Shown: positions 44,620 to 53,578, numbered from the stretch's first letter. The stretch is DNA of 64,000 nucleotides from Lentzea nigeriaca (GCF_016907955.1 NZ_JAFBCX010000004.1:1-64000); one strand, 5' to 3'. Numbers and translations are program-made. The notes: a model not told the origin generated them from the sequence alone.

Positions 44620-46014
44620 GTGTCTCTGCGCGGCTATCTCCTGCTGATCCGCGAACGCTGGCGGGTCGTCACAGCGGGCCTCGCACTCGGTGTCGCCACA
44701 GCGGCGGCGGCCACCTGGGCGGTCACTCCTCTCTACGAGGCCAACGTGACGATGTTCGTCTCGGCGCAGGACATGAACGGTGAGAGCGACGCGGCTCAGG
44801 CCTACCAGGGCAGCCTCATGTCGCAGCAGAAGGTCAAGTCGTACACGCGGCTGGTCACGAGCGGGCGTATCCGTGAGGACGTCGAACGAAGAGGGCTCGC
44901 TCCGGGACCGGACTCGATCCGAGCCGACGTCCAGCCGGGCACGGTGCTGCTGACGATCACCGCCGCCGATCCGTCGCCGAAGCGGGCGCAGGACCTGGCC
45001 GACGCGGCGGCTGAAGCGTTCAGCCTGCTCGTCGCACAGCTGGAAACGCCTACCGACGGTGGTCAGCCCGCCGTCACGGTGAAGGTGGTCGAAACCGCGA
45101 GACTGCCGAACACTCCGGTGTCTCCCCGGCCGGTGAGCAACATCGTGCTCGGTGTGCTGATCGGGCTCGCTGCCGGTGTCGGTGCGGCACTCGTGCGCAA
45201 CACGCTCGACACGTCGATCCGGTCCGTGGAGATGCTCCAGGATCTGATCACCGCTCCGTCACTGGGCACCATCGCCTTCGATCCACGCGCGGCAGAACGC
45301 CCGGTCATCACCTTCCCGCACGCCGCGTCGGCACGGGCCGAGTCACTGCGGCGGATACGGACCAACCTCCAGTTCGTCGACGTCGACCACCCTGCCCGCA
45401 CGATCGTCATCACCAGTTCGCTGCCCGAGGAGGGCAAGTCCACGCTGACCTGCGATCTGGCCATCACCCTCGCCGAAGCGGGCAGGACCGTGGTGGTGGT
45501 CGACGCCGACTTCCGCCTGCCACGTATCGGCGACTACCTGGGCCTGGAGTCCGCTGTCGGCCTGACCAGCGTGCTGATCGGGCACGCGTCGCTCACGGAA
45601 GCGATCCAACCGTACGGTCACCGCGGCATGAGCGTGCTCGCGAGCGGCCCGGTCCCGCCCAACCCCAGCGAACTGCTCGCCTCGCGACACGTCGTGGAAG
45701 TGCTCGATCTGCTGGCGGACCGCTTCGACGTCGTCCTCGTGGACACACCGCCGCTGCTGCCTGTCACCGACGGCGCGATCCTGGCCAGCCGATGCGACGG
45801 CGCGATCCTGGTCGTGCGGCACGCCAAGGCCACGAAACAACAGGTCAAGGAATCCGTCGCCGCCCTCGAAGCCGTGTCGGCACGACTGCTCGGCACGGTC
45901 ATGACGATGACACCGAGGGCCCGTCTCGGCGAGGGCTACCGGTACCACCGCGCCGACGAGCCGGAGACCGCGCCCATCCCTCGATCCCCCGCCCACCAGG
46001 AGTTCCGACCATGA
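44620..46014 (+). CDS. Polysaccharide co-polymerase fused to BY-kinase (Wzc-like)
   Basis: 464 residues. Two membrane helices (about 18-38 and 170-190) flank a Wzz-type chain-length domain, and a cytoplasmic bacterial tyrosine kinase follows with Walker A (LPEEGKST), Walker A' (VVVVDADFRLP) and Walker B (VVLVDTPP). The C-terminal tail has only a GYRYH pair of tyrosines, fewer than usual. The GTG start has AAGGGA upstream. It controls chain length and export of the glycan and should be dephosphorylated by the phosphatase two genes downstream. Confidence 0.92.
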   Translation: MSLRGYLLLIRERWRVVTAGLALGVATAAAATWAVTPLYEANVTMFVSAQDMNGESDAAQAYQGSLMSQQKVKSYTRLVTSGRIREDVERRGLAPGPDSIRADVQPGTVLLTITAADPSPKRAQDLADAAAEAFSLLVAQLETPTDGGQPAVTVKVVETARLPNTPVSPRPVSNIVLGVLIGLAAGVGAALVRNTLDTSIRSVEMLQDLITAPSLGTIAFDPRAAERPVITFPHAASARAESLRRIRTNLQFVDVDHPARTIVITSSLPEEGKSTLTCDLAITLAEAGRTVVVVDADFRLPRIGDYLGLESAVGLTSVLIGHASLTEAIQPYGHRGMSVLASGPVPPNPSELLASRHVVEVLDLLADRFDVVLVDTPPLLPVTDGAILASRCDGAILVVRHAKATKQQVKESVAALEAVSARLLGTVMTMTPRARLGEGYRYHRADEPETAPIPRSPAHQEFRP

Positions 46015-46814
46015 TCACCCCCATGCCGGGGCGCCGGCCGAGAAAGACACGGCTGGCGTGGGCATTCGCGTTCGCCCTGTGCCTGACCGTCTGCGGATTG
46101 TGCACGGTCGGCACCTACGAAAGAGGAGAGATGCCACAGTCACCATCGGCCTTCACCTCATTCGACGCGGCGCACCGCCCACCCCGGCGGACGGACGGCA
46201 TGACGTTCGTGCTGGCGAGCACGGATTCCGCTCCGTTTTCCGGCCGCAGTGACGTGATCATGCTCGTCCGGCTGTCGCCCGGCCTCGACGCGGCCACGGT
46301 CGTGTCCATCCCACCCGGCAGCTGGGTCGCGGTTCCCGGACACGGCATGGCCAGAATGGGTGCGGTGTCCGCGCTCGGCGGCCCCGCGCTGATGGTCCGC
46401 ACCGTGGAGACGCTCACCGGAGTACGGGTGGATCACTTCGCTGTGACCGATCCCCCTGGTTTCAGGGCGCTGACGCGGGCAGTGGGTGGAATCGACCGCG
46501 TCGATCCCGGCATCGCCGATCCCGTCGAGCGGCAGCAGGAGACGCTGCGGATGCTGATCGCCAAGGTTGTTTCGAGAGGAATGCTGAGCAGCCCGAGCCA
46601 GGCGCAGGACTTCGCCGGCACGGTGCGCAGGTACGTCCAAGTCGACGACCTCCTCACCTCCGACGCCCTGCAGTCACTCGCCTTCGCGCTGAGGGAGTTG
46701 GCCCCCTCGGCCGTCACGTTCGTGACGGCGCCGGACGGAGAACGCGCCGGCCGGCTGTGGGAGGCGTTGCGCCAGAACCAGATCGAGCGCTACCTCAAGG
46801 GCAGGCCGCGGTGA
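46011..46814 (+). CDS. Degenerate LytR-CpsA-Psr (LCP) protein
   Basis: 267 residues: one N-terminal membrane helix, then an LCP domain recognised by GRSDVIMLVRL, GGPALMVRTVETLTGVRVDH and AVGGID. LCP enzymes attach glycans to peptidoglycan. Here the usual PRD in the VSIPRD motif reads PPG, and the segment that carries the conserved Arg residues between the GGID motif and the RQQ helix is almost entirely missing. It may be inactive or have a regulatory role. The ATG overlaps the BY-kinase stop (ATGA). Confidence 0.82.
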   Translation: MITPMPGRRPRKTRLAWAFAFALCLTVCGLCTVGTYERGEMPQSPSAFTSFDAAHRPPRRTDGMTFVLASTDSAPFSGRSDVIMLVRLSPGLDAATVVSIPPGSWVAVPGHGMARMGAVSALGGPALMVRTVETLTGVRVDHFAVTDPPGFRALTRAVGGIDRVDPGIADPVERQQETLRMLIAKVVSRGMLSSPSQAQDFAGTVRRYVQVDDLLTSDALQSLAFALRELAPSAVTFVTAPDGERAGRLWEALRQNQIERYLKGRPR

Positions 46815-47404
46815 GGAAGGACTTTCGCATCCTGTTCGTGTGCACCGGCAACATCTGCCGCTCGCCGTTCGCCGAGTTGCTGACCCGGCACCTGCTCGCA
46901 CAACGGCTGCCACGCGACCAGTTCATGCGCTTCACCGTCTCGAGCGCGGGAACTCAGGCCATGACCGGAGCGGCGATGCACTCCCTGACGCGCGAGCAGC
47001 TGCCCAGGTGGGGCCTGGACCGGGTGTCCGGCGAGACGCACATCGCCCGCAATCTCGATCTGAACATGCTGACCTTGGCCGACCTGGTGCTGACGGCGGA
47101 TCGCGAACACCGCGCGGAGGTGGTCTCCACACACCCCGCGCTGCTGCACTCGACCTTCTGCCTCCGTGAGTTCGTCCGCCTGCTGGAACCGGTATCGCTG
47201 CGCCGCACCGGGAATGATCCCGTGCTCCGTGCACGCGCGGCGGTCTCGACCGCGGCAATGCGCCGCGCCTACGTCCCGTGGGTGGACAGGACCGCCGACG
47301 CGGTGCCGGATCCGTACGGTCGATCACGCAACGCTCACAACCTGAGCACGGACATGATCGGCGCCGCGCTCCATCAGATGGTCACCGTGATGTTCGATGC
47401 CTGA
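46811..47404 (+). CDS. Low-molecular-weight protein tyrosine phosphatase
   Basis: 197 residues. The N-terminal CX5R active site (CTGNICRS) and the general-acid DPYG loop near 170 are intact. In glycan loci such phosphatases reverse BY-kinase autophosphorylation, completing a kinase/phosphatase pair with the gene at 44620. The GTG start overlaps the LCP stop (GTGA). It is longer than the typical 150 residues owing to an insertion before the DPYG loop. Confidence 0.9.
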   Translation: MRKDFRILFVCTGNICRSPFAELLTRHLLAQRLPRDQFMRFTVSSAGTQAMTGAAMHSLTREQLPRWGLDRVSGETHIARNLDLNMLTLADLVLTADREHRAEVVSTHPALLHSTFCLREFVRLLEPVSLRRTGNDPVLRARAAVSTAAMRRAYVPWVDRTADAVPDPYGRSRNAHNLSTDMIGAALHQMVTVMFDA

Positions 47405-47514
47405 GCGATCGACCCGATTGTGACAGGCTTTGTGTTGCGCACGGGGCCTCACCGGCGATACGGAGACGAGCCGATCGCCCGCAGGCATGCACGGCCTTTC
47501 TCCGAGGAGCACAT

Positions 47515-48141
47515 GTGGCCAGGGTCGTACCGCTGTCGCTGAGCCTGGAGGTGGGCGGTCATCAGTACGTCACCCAGGTGTGGGCCCTGCAGACCGGAGA
47601 AGTGGCCGACGGCACGGAACGGTGGTTGCTCGACTCCACGGCGGTGCGGTGGCTGCTCGACCGGGTCGCCGACGGCGACATCAGTGCCGAGCGAGCCGCC
47701 GAGCTCGTACGCGAGGTGTCGCGGTGGAACAGCGACTGCTGCTACTGGTGCGACCTCGCCACCCCGGCCTACCCGGAGGTGCTCCGCCGGCACCGGGACG
47801 CCTACGAGCGATGGCAGCGGCAACAGCGGAGCATGACGCCGGAGACGCACCCGTACCTGCTCGACAACGGCACGGTGCACAGGTGGGACTGCGCGGTCGC
47901 GCCACCGGTTCGAGGACCTGGGCACCCCGGCACGGACGTACACACGTACGCGGCCTGGCACGGACCGCTGAACGGAGACGTGGACCGGATCATGGCCGTG
48001 CTGTGGGAGGAGACAAGGGTGAGCCGGCGAATCACCGAGGGGGAGCTCGAACAGTGGTTGCTGCAGCGCAACCATCACGCCGGTTCTCCCTGGTGCCGGA
48101 GGTGCTCGCCGGAGCCGCCGGGTGCACCGGAACCGGGTTAG
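47515..48141 (+). CDS. Hypothetical Cys/Trp-rich protein
   Basis: 208 residues, apparently soluble. It contains a CCYWC cluster at about 79-83 and a CRRC pair near the C-terminus, which could bind metal, and many Trp residues. I recognise no family. The GTG start follows GAGGAG. Its stop is one base from the convergent PAS-protein stop. Confidence 0.68.
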   Translation: MARVVPLSLSLEVGGHQYVTQVWALQTGEVADGTERWLLDSTAVRWLLDRVADGDISAERAAELVREVSRWNSDCCYWCDLATPAYPEVLRRHRDAYERWQRQQRSMTPETHPYLLDNGTVHRWDCAVAPPVRGPGHPGTDVHTYAAWHGPLNGDVDRIMAVLWEETRVSRRITEGELEQWLLQRNHHAGSPWCRRCSPEPPGAPEPG

Positions 48142-48142
48142 C

Positions 48143-48901
48143 TCACGACTCCAGCACCTGACAGCACCCCCGCACCACGGCAGGGAGCCCGTCGGCCGCG
48201 CAGGCCACCCTGCCGACGACCCGGACCCGATGGCCACCGTGCTCCGGAGCCAGTCGCACCTCGACGTCCATCGGCTCTCCTCGCCGCAGCAGTGCCTGCC
48301 ACTGGGTCACGCCCGAGATCGCCGACTCGAGGCCCGTCTGCGGGTCCGATCCCTCGCCGAAGATCCGGTGCAGGCCACTGGACAGCATCAGCCTGCCGCT
48401 CATGAGGTTGAGGGAGAACACTCCGACTCCGGCATCCGCCACGGCGTCGACGGCGTCCGCGAACTCGAGCCGGTCCGCGGTCGAGAAGCCGTCGCCCGCG
48501 GTCGCCCACTGCTCGCCCGCACCGGCGCCGGTCAGCCAACCCGGCAACCAGGTGCACAACACGAAGTCGTCCACATGTGTGATGCGCACGGACACACTGG
48601 GCGTCCGTGCGAGATCCGTGAGCGGATCAGGCGCCGCCGCAACGAGCTCGACGGGTTCATCGGACCGGGAGGCCTGCGTGAGCAGCCTGCGTAGCAGCAC
48701 GGCCGTGTCCTCCGGCAGGAGTTGCCCGACTGTCAGGCCGGCAGCGTCGTCGACCCCGAGAAAATCCCCGGCGGACCTGTTGCACATTTCCACGCGATAA
48801 TCCACGACATCCGAGGGATCCTCGCGCTGGATCGGTTTCCACACCAATGCAGGTTCCTGCATCAGGTCGACGACCTGCTGCAAACGCAGTTCGTTAGCCA
48901 A
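48143..48901 (-). CDS. PAS-domain protein of unknown output
   Basis: About 252 residues. A PAS-like fold (about 10-110, with ALVWKP, an MCNRSAGDFLGV core and VELVAAAP) is followed by a second PAS-like region (about 150-250, GVGVFSLNLMSGRLMLSSGLHRIFG). There is no kinase, cyclase or DNA-binding domain. The start is uncertain: a TTG after AAGGGGCGAG fits the fold; an ATG at 48862 would cut the first helix. It is the next gene downstream of the second ECF gene, about 270 bases away. Confidence 0.65.
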   Translation of the reverse strand: MANELRLQQVVDLMQEPALVWKPIQREDPSDVVDYRVEMCNRSAGDFLGVDDAAGLTVGQLLPEDTAVLLRRLLTQASRSDEPVELVAAAPDPLTDLARTPSVSVRITHVDDFVLCTWLPGWLTGAGAGEQWATAGDGFSTADRLEFADAVDAVADAGVGVFSLNLMSGRLMLSSGLHRIFGEGSDPQTGLESAISGVTQWQALLRRGEPMDVEVRLAPEHGGHRVRVVGRVACAADGLPAVVRGCCQVLES

Positions 48902-49174
48902 GACAATCTCGCCCCTTACCCGAGTAAACCGCCGTGGAGCCACGCAAAGACTACGGTCCGCAGCGAACGCCCACCTCATCGGGAGGAAACTTTCCATCAA
49001 AATGTGATACTAGCCCCGCTTTGGCTAACGTCTCAGTAACTGACGGTCAACAAAATTCTGGCCAAACTCGACAAGTACGCACTTCACCACTGATGTGCGT
49101 TAACCCGTTCGAGTGACAGCCAGGCACGCCGCGCAATATGTCCGAATGCCCCTACTCTGCCAAACGTCCGATGA

Positions 49175-49927
49175 TCAGGCCACGAGCCGGTCGTCCGGAG
49201 GCACCGAGCGGCCGAGTTGCGCCAGGAGATCGGTCACCTCACGAGCAGCACCCGTGCAGTTGTCACAGAGCGCCAGATGGTCGCGCACACGCTGCCGGAC
49301 GGTGCGTCCCTTACGGCCGGCCAGCAGCGCGGCCAGGTTGCCGACCGCCTCCCGACACGTCTCCTCGGCCGCCGCCTTCACGTGCATCTGCACGTAGGCC
49401 AGCCGGAGTCCCTCGCGGGCACGGAAAGCCAATGCGGCGACCGCGTTCGGCCGCATCCCGAGCACGTCCGCTACCGCTGACGTGCTGAGCCGATCCAACT
49501 CGAGCAGGACCAGCACGGACCGCCAACGCACGGGCAGACTGTCGAGAGCTCGGCTCGCGAGCTGGGCGTCCAGCCCTTCGGTGACCGGATCGTTCTCCTC
49601 GGCCGGCAGCAGGAGCTCGGTCACCTCCACGCGCCGGTCGAACATCCGGTCGCGCGCCACCTGCTTGTAGAAGGTGGTGCGAACCGTGGTCAGCAGGTAG
49701 GCGCGGAACGCCTCCGTCGGACCGCCGCCCGCGACAATCCGGTTGAACACCTTGACAAACGCGTCGGAGACCAGATCGTCGGCGCCCTGCGACGTGCCGA
49801 TCAGTTTGCACGCAAGTCCGTACGCATGCGCGAAATTCCTGCGGTAGAGCTGGACGAAAGCCTCTCGGTCTCCCGCGCGCACTGCCCGCACGAGATCGGC
49901 GTCGATGTCCTCGACTTCGTCAGTCAT
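49175..49927 (-). CDS. ECF sigma factor with fused C-terminal zinc-finger domain (copy B)
   Basis: 250 residues, closely similar along its whole length to copy A at 21561. Regions 2 and 4 are complete, and the extension has Cys at about 191, His at about 217 and CxxC at about 221-224 with exactly the same internal spacing as copy A. The start (AGGCAGGTGAAATG) is also nearly identical. A palindromic element lies about 155 bases upstream. It is the distal gene of cassette B. Confidence 0.9.
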   Translation of the reverse strand: MTDEVEDIDADLVRAVRAGDREAFVQLYRRNFAHAYGLACKLIGTSQGADDLVSDAFVKVFNRIVAGGGPTEAFRAYLLTTVRTTFYKQVARDRMFDRRVEVTELLLPAEENDPVTEGLDAQLASRALDSLPVRWRSVLVLLELDRLSTSAVADVLGMRPNAVAALAFRAREGLRLAYVQMHVKAAAEETCREAVGNLAALLAGRKGRTVRQRVRDHLALCDNCTGAAREVTDLLAQLGRSVPPDDRLVA

Positions 49928-50079
49928 TTCACCTGCCTAAGGTTTCTGATTCCTCTCCTCGCCCCCACGTGTGGGTTACGAAGCTACAACGAGCAGTTGC
50001 CGCAGGGAAGGCAACGCTCCGAATCGGCTAATTTGTCGCCCGACAAGTGCACGATCACGCGGTCTAAACATTGCCAGGC

Positions 50080-50097
50080 ATCCCCAAATTTGGGCAT
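50080..50097 (-). promoter_or_regulatory. Palindromic motif upstream of ECF sigma copy B
   Basis: On the minus strand ATGCCCAAATTTGGGGAT, with a perfect 12-base palindromic core CCCAAATTTGGG (50083-50094). It resembles elements at 18433-18450 and 21490-21545 and is the best-formed copy in the window. Confidence 0.55.
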
Positions 50098-50101
50098 TTT
50101 C

Positions 50102-50443
50102 TCACCCGTTAGAGTGATCAGCTTCGCGAGGGAGCCCGCTCGAACGCTGCACGGGAATCGCGTGAGCCCGGCTTGCGCAGGTGTCGTCATCCAGCTTGCC
50201 CAGGCTGATGACGGCTGCACGGAGCGCTACCCGCAAGCGCTCCACCTGTGCCTCGGACAGGTGAATCGTCTCGTGGTCGGCACTCTCCACGATCACGCAC
50301 TCCTCGGTCAGCCCCACCACGGTGGTGGCGTTCCTGCCGCGCTGGTCACGACAGCGCACCGTCCACAAACGACGATCACGTGCCCGTAGGAACGCCCGGA
50401 CCAGCATTGACGACAACCATGCTTCGCGATGGCGACGAAACAT
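50102..50443 (-). CDS. Small conserved cassette protein (copy B)
   Basis: 113 residues, paralogous to the 98-residue protein at 23412 (shared basic start, SML segment, CVIVE strand and LSEAQVERLRVALRAA helix). No family is recognised. The ATG follows GAGGAGG. It lies between the LuxR-type and ECF genes, the same position as in cassette A if the QueD-like and 127-residue genes are set aside. Confidence 0.75.
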   Translation of the reverse strand: MFRRHREAWLSSMLVRAFLRARDRRLWTVRCRDQRGRNATTVVGLTEECVIVESADHETIHLSEAQVERLRVALRAAVISLGKLDDDTCASRAHAIPVQRSSGLPREADHSNG

Positions 50444-50474
50444 CCACGACCTCCTCGAGACCCGGCCCCAGAGA

Positions 50475-51158
50475 TCACTTCGGCAGGAACGACAGCTCGT
50501 AGGCCCGCGCCACGGCGTGCGCACGGTCCCTGGCGTCGAGCTTTCGCAGGATGTGACTGACATGTGTGCGCGCGGTCTCGGCGGTGATCTGGAGCCGCAA
50601 CGCGATCTGCACCGCCGTGCGGCCTTCCGAGATGAGCTGCAGCACCTCGAACTCCCGGCGCGACAACGACTTTCCACCCGCCGCACGCGCGCCTTCCATC
50701 GAGGTGGCGAAGACCGCGAGGGCCGAATCGATGTGGTGCCCGACTGTCGCGCCCACGGTGATGGCCTTCACCAGCCGGTCAGGATCAGCATCCAGTGGCA
50801 CCAGCGCTCGGGCACCGTTGATTCGAGCCATCGCGATGCCTTCCGGCGTGCGGGCCTCCCGGCCGAGCAGTGCCACCACGGTGATGTCCCTGAACAGGCG
50901 AGTCAGCAACTGGCAGCGGTGCCAGCCGGGGTCGCTGGCGGAACTGACGAGAACGACGTCGGGACGCGCCGACTCGCACAGGTCGATGGTGTCGCGCGTG
51001 CTGCTCACCGCATCGACCCACTCCAGACCGGGATACGCCGAGATGACCGTCTGCACACCGCGTCTCAGCAACGGCAGCGATTCCACCAGCGCGATTCGAA
51101 GCGGGCGCGCGCCGCCGTCTCCGGCCGGCGGTATCTCTTCTTCCGAACCTGCACCCAT
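50475..51158 (-). CDS. LuxR-type regulator with degenerate receiver (copy B)
   Basis: 227 residues, paralogous to copy A at 23930. The receiver has Ser at about 72 in place of the phospho-acceptor Asp (VVLVSSASDPGW) and Glu at about 26 in the first strand. The LuxR helix-turn-helix (SRREFEVLQLISEGRTAVQ, then LRKLDARDRAHAV) is intact. The open frame runs further upstream, but the conserved part begins after the ATG chosen. First gene of cassette B. Confidence 0.88.
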   Translation of the reverse strand: MGAGSEEEIPPAGDGGARPLRIALVESLPLLRRGVQTVISAYPGLEWVDAVSSTRDTIDLCESARPDVVLVSSASDPGWHRCQLLTRLFRDITVVALLGREARTPEGIAMARINGARALVPLDADPDRLVKAITVGATVGHHIDSALAVFATSMEGARAAGGKSLSRREFEVLQLISEGRTAVQIALRLQITAETARTHVSHILRKLDARDRAHAVARAYELSFLPK

Positions 51159-51438
51159 TTGCTCAGTCCCTGATCGATGTTCTGTTCGAAAACGCCGAGT
51201 GCTCGAACGCGTCGCATGCCCCTGCCGTTCGCTCACCGACACACTGGACACCACCGAGCGCATTCACTCATTCGAGTGGCTCTGCGAGATGTGGGGCCAG
51301 TTGTTCCGCACCGCGCTTGGGGCTCGGCACCGTGATCGTGGGGATGACACCCAATCGCATATCGCTCGCCTCGGCACCCGCAACATTGCCACACGCCGAA
51401 TCCCGCGGTGCACACGCTACCCAGCAACCGCCACGCGG

Positions 51439-52062
51439 TCACGACGACTCACTCCGGTCGTGTGCTTCGCCTCGTCGCCCGCGCGGCCGGCACACCGCGA
51501 ACCCCACCAGCACGAACGGCAGCAGGCCCGGTGCGACCAGCAGAAACTGCCACCACATCGTCAGCGTGGCCCACCACGGCGCACCGCTCTCGGCTTTCAC
51601 CGCGGTCGCCGCGCGGTCGACATCGGCCCCACAGGTCGACGACAGGCCCACAGCCGAGGCACAGGCGATCACCGTGATCTCCGACCCCATGGAGACCGCT
51701 CCCGCGACCACATCCAGCTCGACCTGTGCGGTCGCACCCGCGGCGACGTCGACGAGCCACTTCGTCTCGGTGGCCCCCTGCGCCGAGGCGCTGCCCGTCC
51801 GTCCGAGCACGAGCGACGACGGCGTCGTCAGCGTCACCTCGAGCTGGTCGAGCCGCTGGCCGGTGTTGTTGTGGACGCTGACCCGGTAGGTGGCCGGGAG
51901 ATTCTCGGTGACGGTGTCGATCCCGTCGTCCACGGTCACGACCACGTCGTGATCCGTCCCGCGGAGCGCGGCCAACGTGACCGTCAGGGCCACGACGAAG
52001 GCCATCGCCGACGGCACCCACCAACGGCCGACCGTCACAAGGACAGAACGGGAATCGGTCAT
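51439..52062 (-). CDS. Membrane protein with DUF11-like extracytoplasmic domain
   Basis: 207 residues. An N-terminal membrane helix (about 15-33), a beta-rich outer domain with a DUF11-like strand (LPATYRVSVHNNTGQRLDQL) and one Cys pair, then a second helix (about 170-192) and a short basic tail. The ATG follows GGAGG. It resembles a single unit of the giant protein at 25786 held at the membrane; no specific function is known. Confidence 0.72.
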   Translation of the reverse strand: MTDSRSVLVTVGRWWVPSAMAFVVALTVTLAALRGTDHDVVVTVDDGIDTVTENLPATYRVSVHNNTGQRLDQLEVTLTTPSSLVLGRTGSASAQGATETKWLVDVAAGATAQVELDVVAGAVSMGSEITVIACASAVGLSSTCGADVDRAATAVKAESGAPWWATLTMWWQFLLVAPGLLPFVLVGFAVCRPRGRRGEAHDRSESS

Positions 52063-52290
52063 CGAGCGGGCCTCCACCCGTTGCGCGGTGAACTCTCGAC
52101 TCCCTCTGACCGCATCGGGCATCTCTGATTGCGGACTCTCAGCCGTCCTCACCTGATCGTGCGACGGGCGGCCGTCCACAGTGGATCTGCCTCCCTCAAG
52201 AGGGTGATCGTCTCCAGACTCGATAACACCGCTGGAGCACGCCGCGATCGATGCCACAGGTGGCAAAACAGCCCCACGGTCCCTAATGGA

Positions 52291-52872
52291 GTGATCTTGA
52301 CTCAGCTACCCGATCAGCCACCGGCTTTCCTGCGCATGTGGTGGGGTATCCCGAACTGGGCCCGCCTGCTGCCCGTGCTCGGCGGCGCGCTGCTCGCGCC
52401 AATGGCGCTGGTGCCTGTGCCCATACCACCGGGGTCGGACCACGCCTCGAGCATCGCGCTCGCTCCTCTGTCACCGGTGAACCCGGTGAACCCGGTGAAC
52501 CGGGTGAGCCCGGTGAGCCCGGTGAGCCCGGTGAGCCCGGTGAGGCCGCCGGCTTCACTCGCCCCGGCCGATCCGGTGACACCCGCCCTCCAGGCAGTCC
52601 CGATCACGCCGAGCACCACGGCTCCTGCTTCTCCTGCTTCTTCCGACTCTCCTGCTTCTCCTGCTTCGCACACCGCCGGACCGAGCACCTTCGCAACGAC
52701 CACCACGACGCCGCCCCCAGCCCCGCCGACACCTGCCGTCGAGGCTCAGCCGCGCCGCAACGACACCTCCGGCACATCCCTCCGAAATGGACAGTCCTGC
52801 ATGGATCTCACCGGCGGACTGGGCACGTGCGCGGTTACCCAGAAGGACTCACTCGTCGGGAGCAACTCATGA
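52291..52872 (+). CDS. Pro/Ser/Thr-rich membrane or secreted protein
   Basis: About 193 residues. A hydrophobic segment (about 23-43, LLPVLGGALLAPMALV) precedes a repeated NPV/SPV stretch and a long Pro/Ser/Ala/Thr-rich linker that ends in a short Cys pair domain. The start could be the GTG at 52291 or the TTG two codons later, which has GGAG at a better distance. The stop overlaps the next gene (ATGA). No family is recognised; the linker suggests a cell-wall-spanning stalk. Confidence 0.62.
   Translation: MILTQLPDQPPAFLRMWWGIPNWARLLPVLGGALLAPMALVPVPIPPGSDHASSIALAPLSPVNPVNPVNRVSPVSPVSPVSPVRPPASLAPADPVTPALQAVPITPSTTAPASPASSDSPASPASHTAGPSTFATTTTTPPPAPPTPAVEAQPRRNDTSGTSLRNGQSCMDLTGGLGTCAVTQKDSLVGSNS
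52474..52545 (+). repeat. Eight tandem 9-base repeats (CCGGTGARC type)
   Basis: Units start every nine bases from 52474 and encode the NPV/SPV tripeptide repeat. They remain in frame, so copy-number change would alter linker length without breaking the gene. Confidence 0.85.
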
Positions 52873-53549
52873 GCGGCGACGACAATCGGATGGACAGCGC
52901 CGAGGCCCGAGCACTGCACATGTTCCAGCGCAGTTCGTCCGCCCACCGCTGTCCCGCCGGGCACGGTGCCCTGCGGGTGTGGCCGGACGCCGACGCACCG
53001 TCCGGCATGTGCCTCGTCTGCACAACGTGCGGACACCGCATCCAGGTGCACAACACATCACTCCACCTGTCCACTGATGACGAACCCACCGCACGGACCG
53101 AGAAGGCTCCGGCCGTGCGGCTGCCCGACGGCACCACGCCGCGCGGCCTCCTCCCCGACGGCACGGTGCGCACGACCGGCTGGGTGCAACTCGGGAACAT
53201 GCCGATCCCCTCCGGCTTCCTGGCGGCGCTGATCGCGTTCTCCGCCGCCGTGCCCCTGGTGTCGGTGGCACCCCTCGTACCGGTCGTCGCGCCACCGATC
53301 GGCTACCTGGCCTGGAAGCTGGGCATGAGGTGGCGACCGGCCTCGCGAGCCGTCAACACGCGACGCGTCCCGACGGCGGCGCTCACCGTGGGGCAGCAGA
53401 TCCGCTTGTTCGGCACAGCCGGTCCGGTCGGTGAGGTGAGCACCGTCACCACGGGTGCGGCAGGACATCTGCAGGTGCGGATGGTCGGCGGCCTGAAGAT
53501 CCTGCGGCGCCCCGAACAGCAGATCTGGCAGGTCGACCTGAGAAACTGA
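52869..53549 (+). CDS. Hypothetical zinc-ribbon membrane protein
   Basis: 226 residues. An N-terminal CPAGH...CTTCG ribbon (about 28-55) is followed by two hydrophobic segments (about 115-160) and a C-terminal beta-rich part that resembles the small OB-like domain of NfeD proteins. No firm family. It is translationally coupled to the Pro-rich gene (ATGA), so the two probably work together at the envelope. Confidence 0.68.
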   Translation: MSGDDNRMDSAEARALHMFQRSSSAHRCPAGHGALRVWPDADAPSGMCLVCTTCGHRIQVHNTSLHLSTDDEPTARTEKAPAVRLPDGTTPRGLLPDGTVRTTGWVQLGNMPIPSGFLAALIAFSAAVPLVSVAPLVPVVAPPIGYLAWKLGMRWRPASRAVNTRRVPTAALTVGQQIRLFGTAGPVGEVSTVTTGAAGHLQVRMVGGLKILRRPEQQIWQVDLRN

Positions 53550-53578
53550 CCACCGTGGCCGACGGGTGGCACAGCCCC

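Noticed and set aside
52314..52706. Minus-strand open frame with GLT/GFT repeats
   Set aside because: Shadow of the NPV/SPV repeat; the plus-strand frame has a hydrophobic helix, a ribosome-binding site and an ATGA overlap with the next gene.
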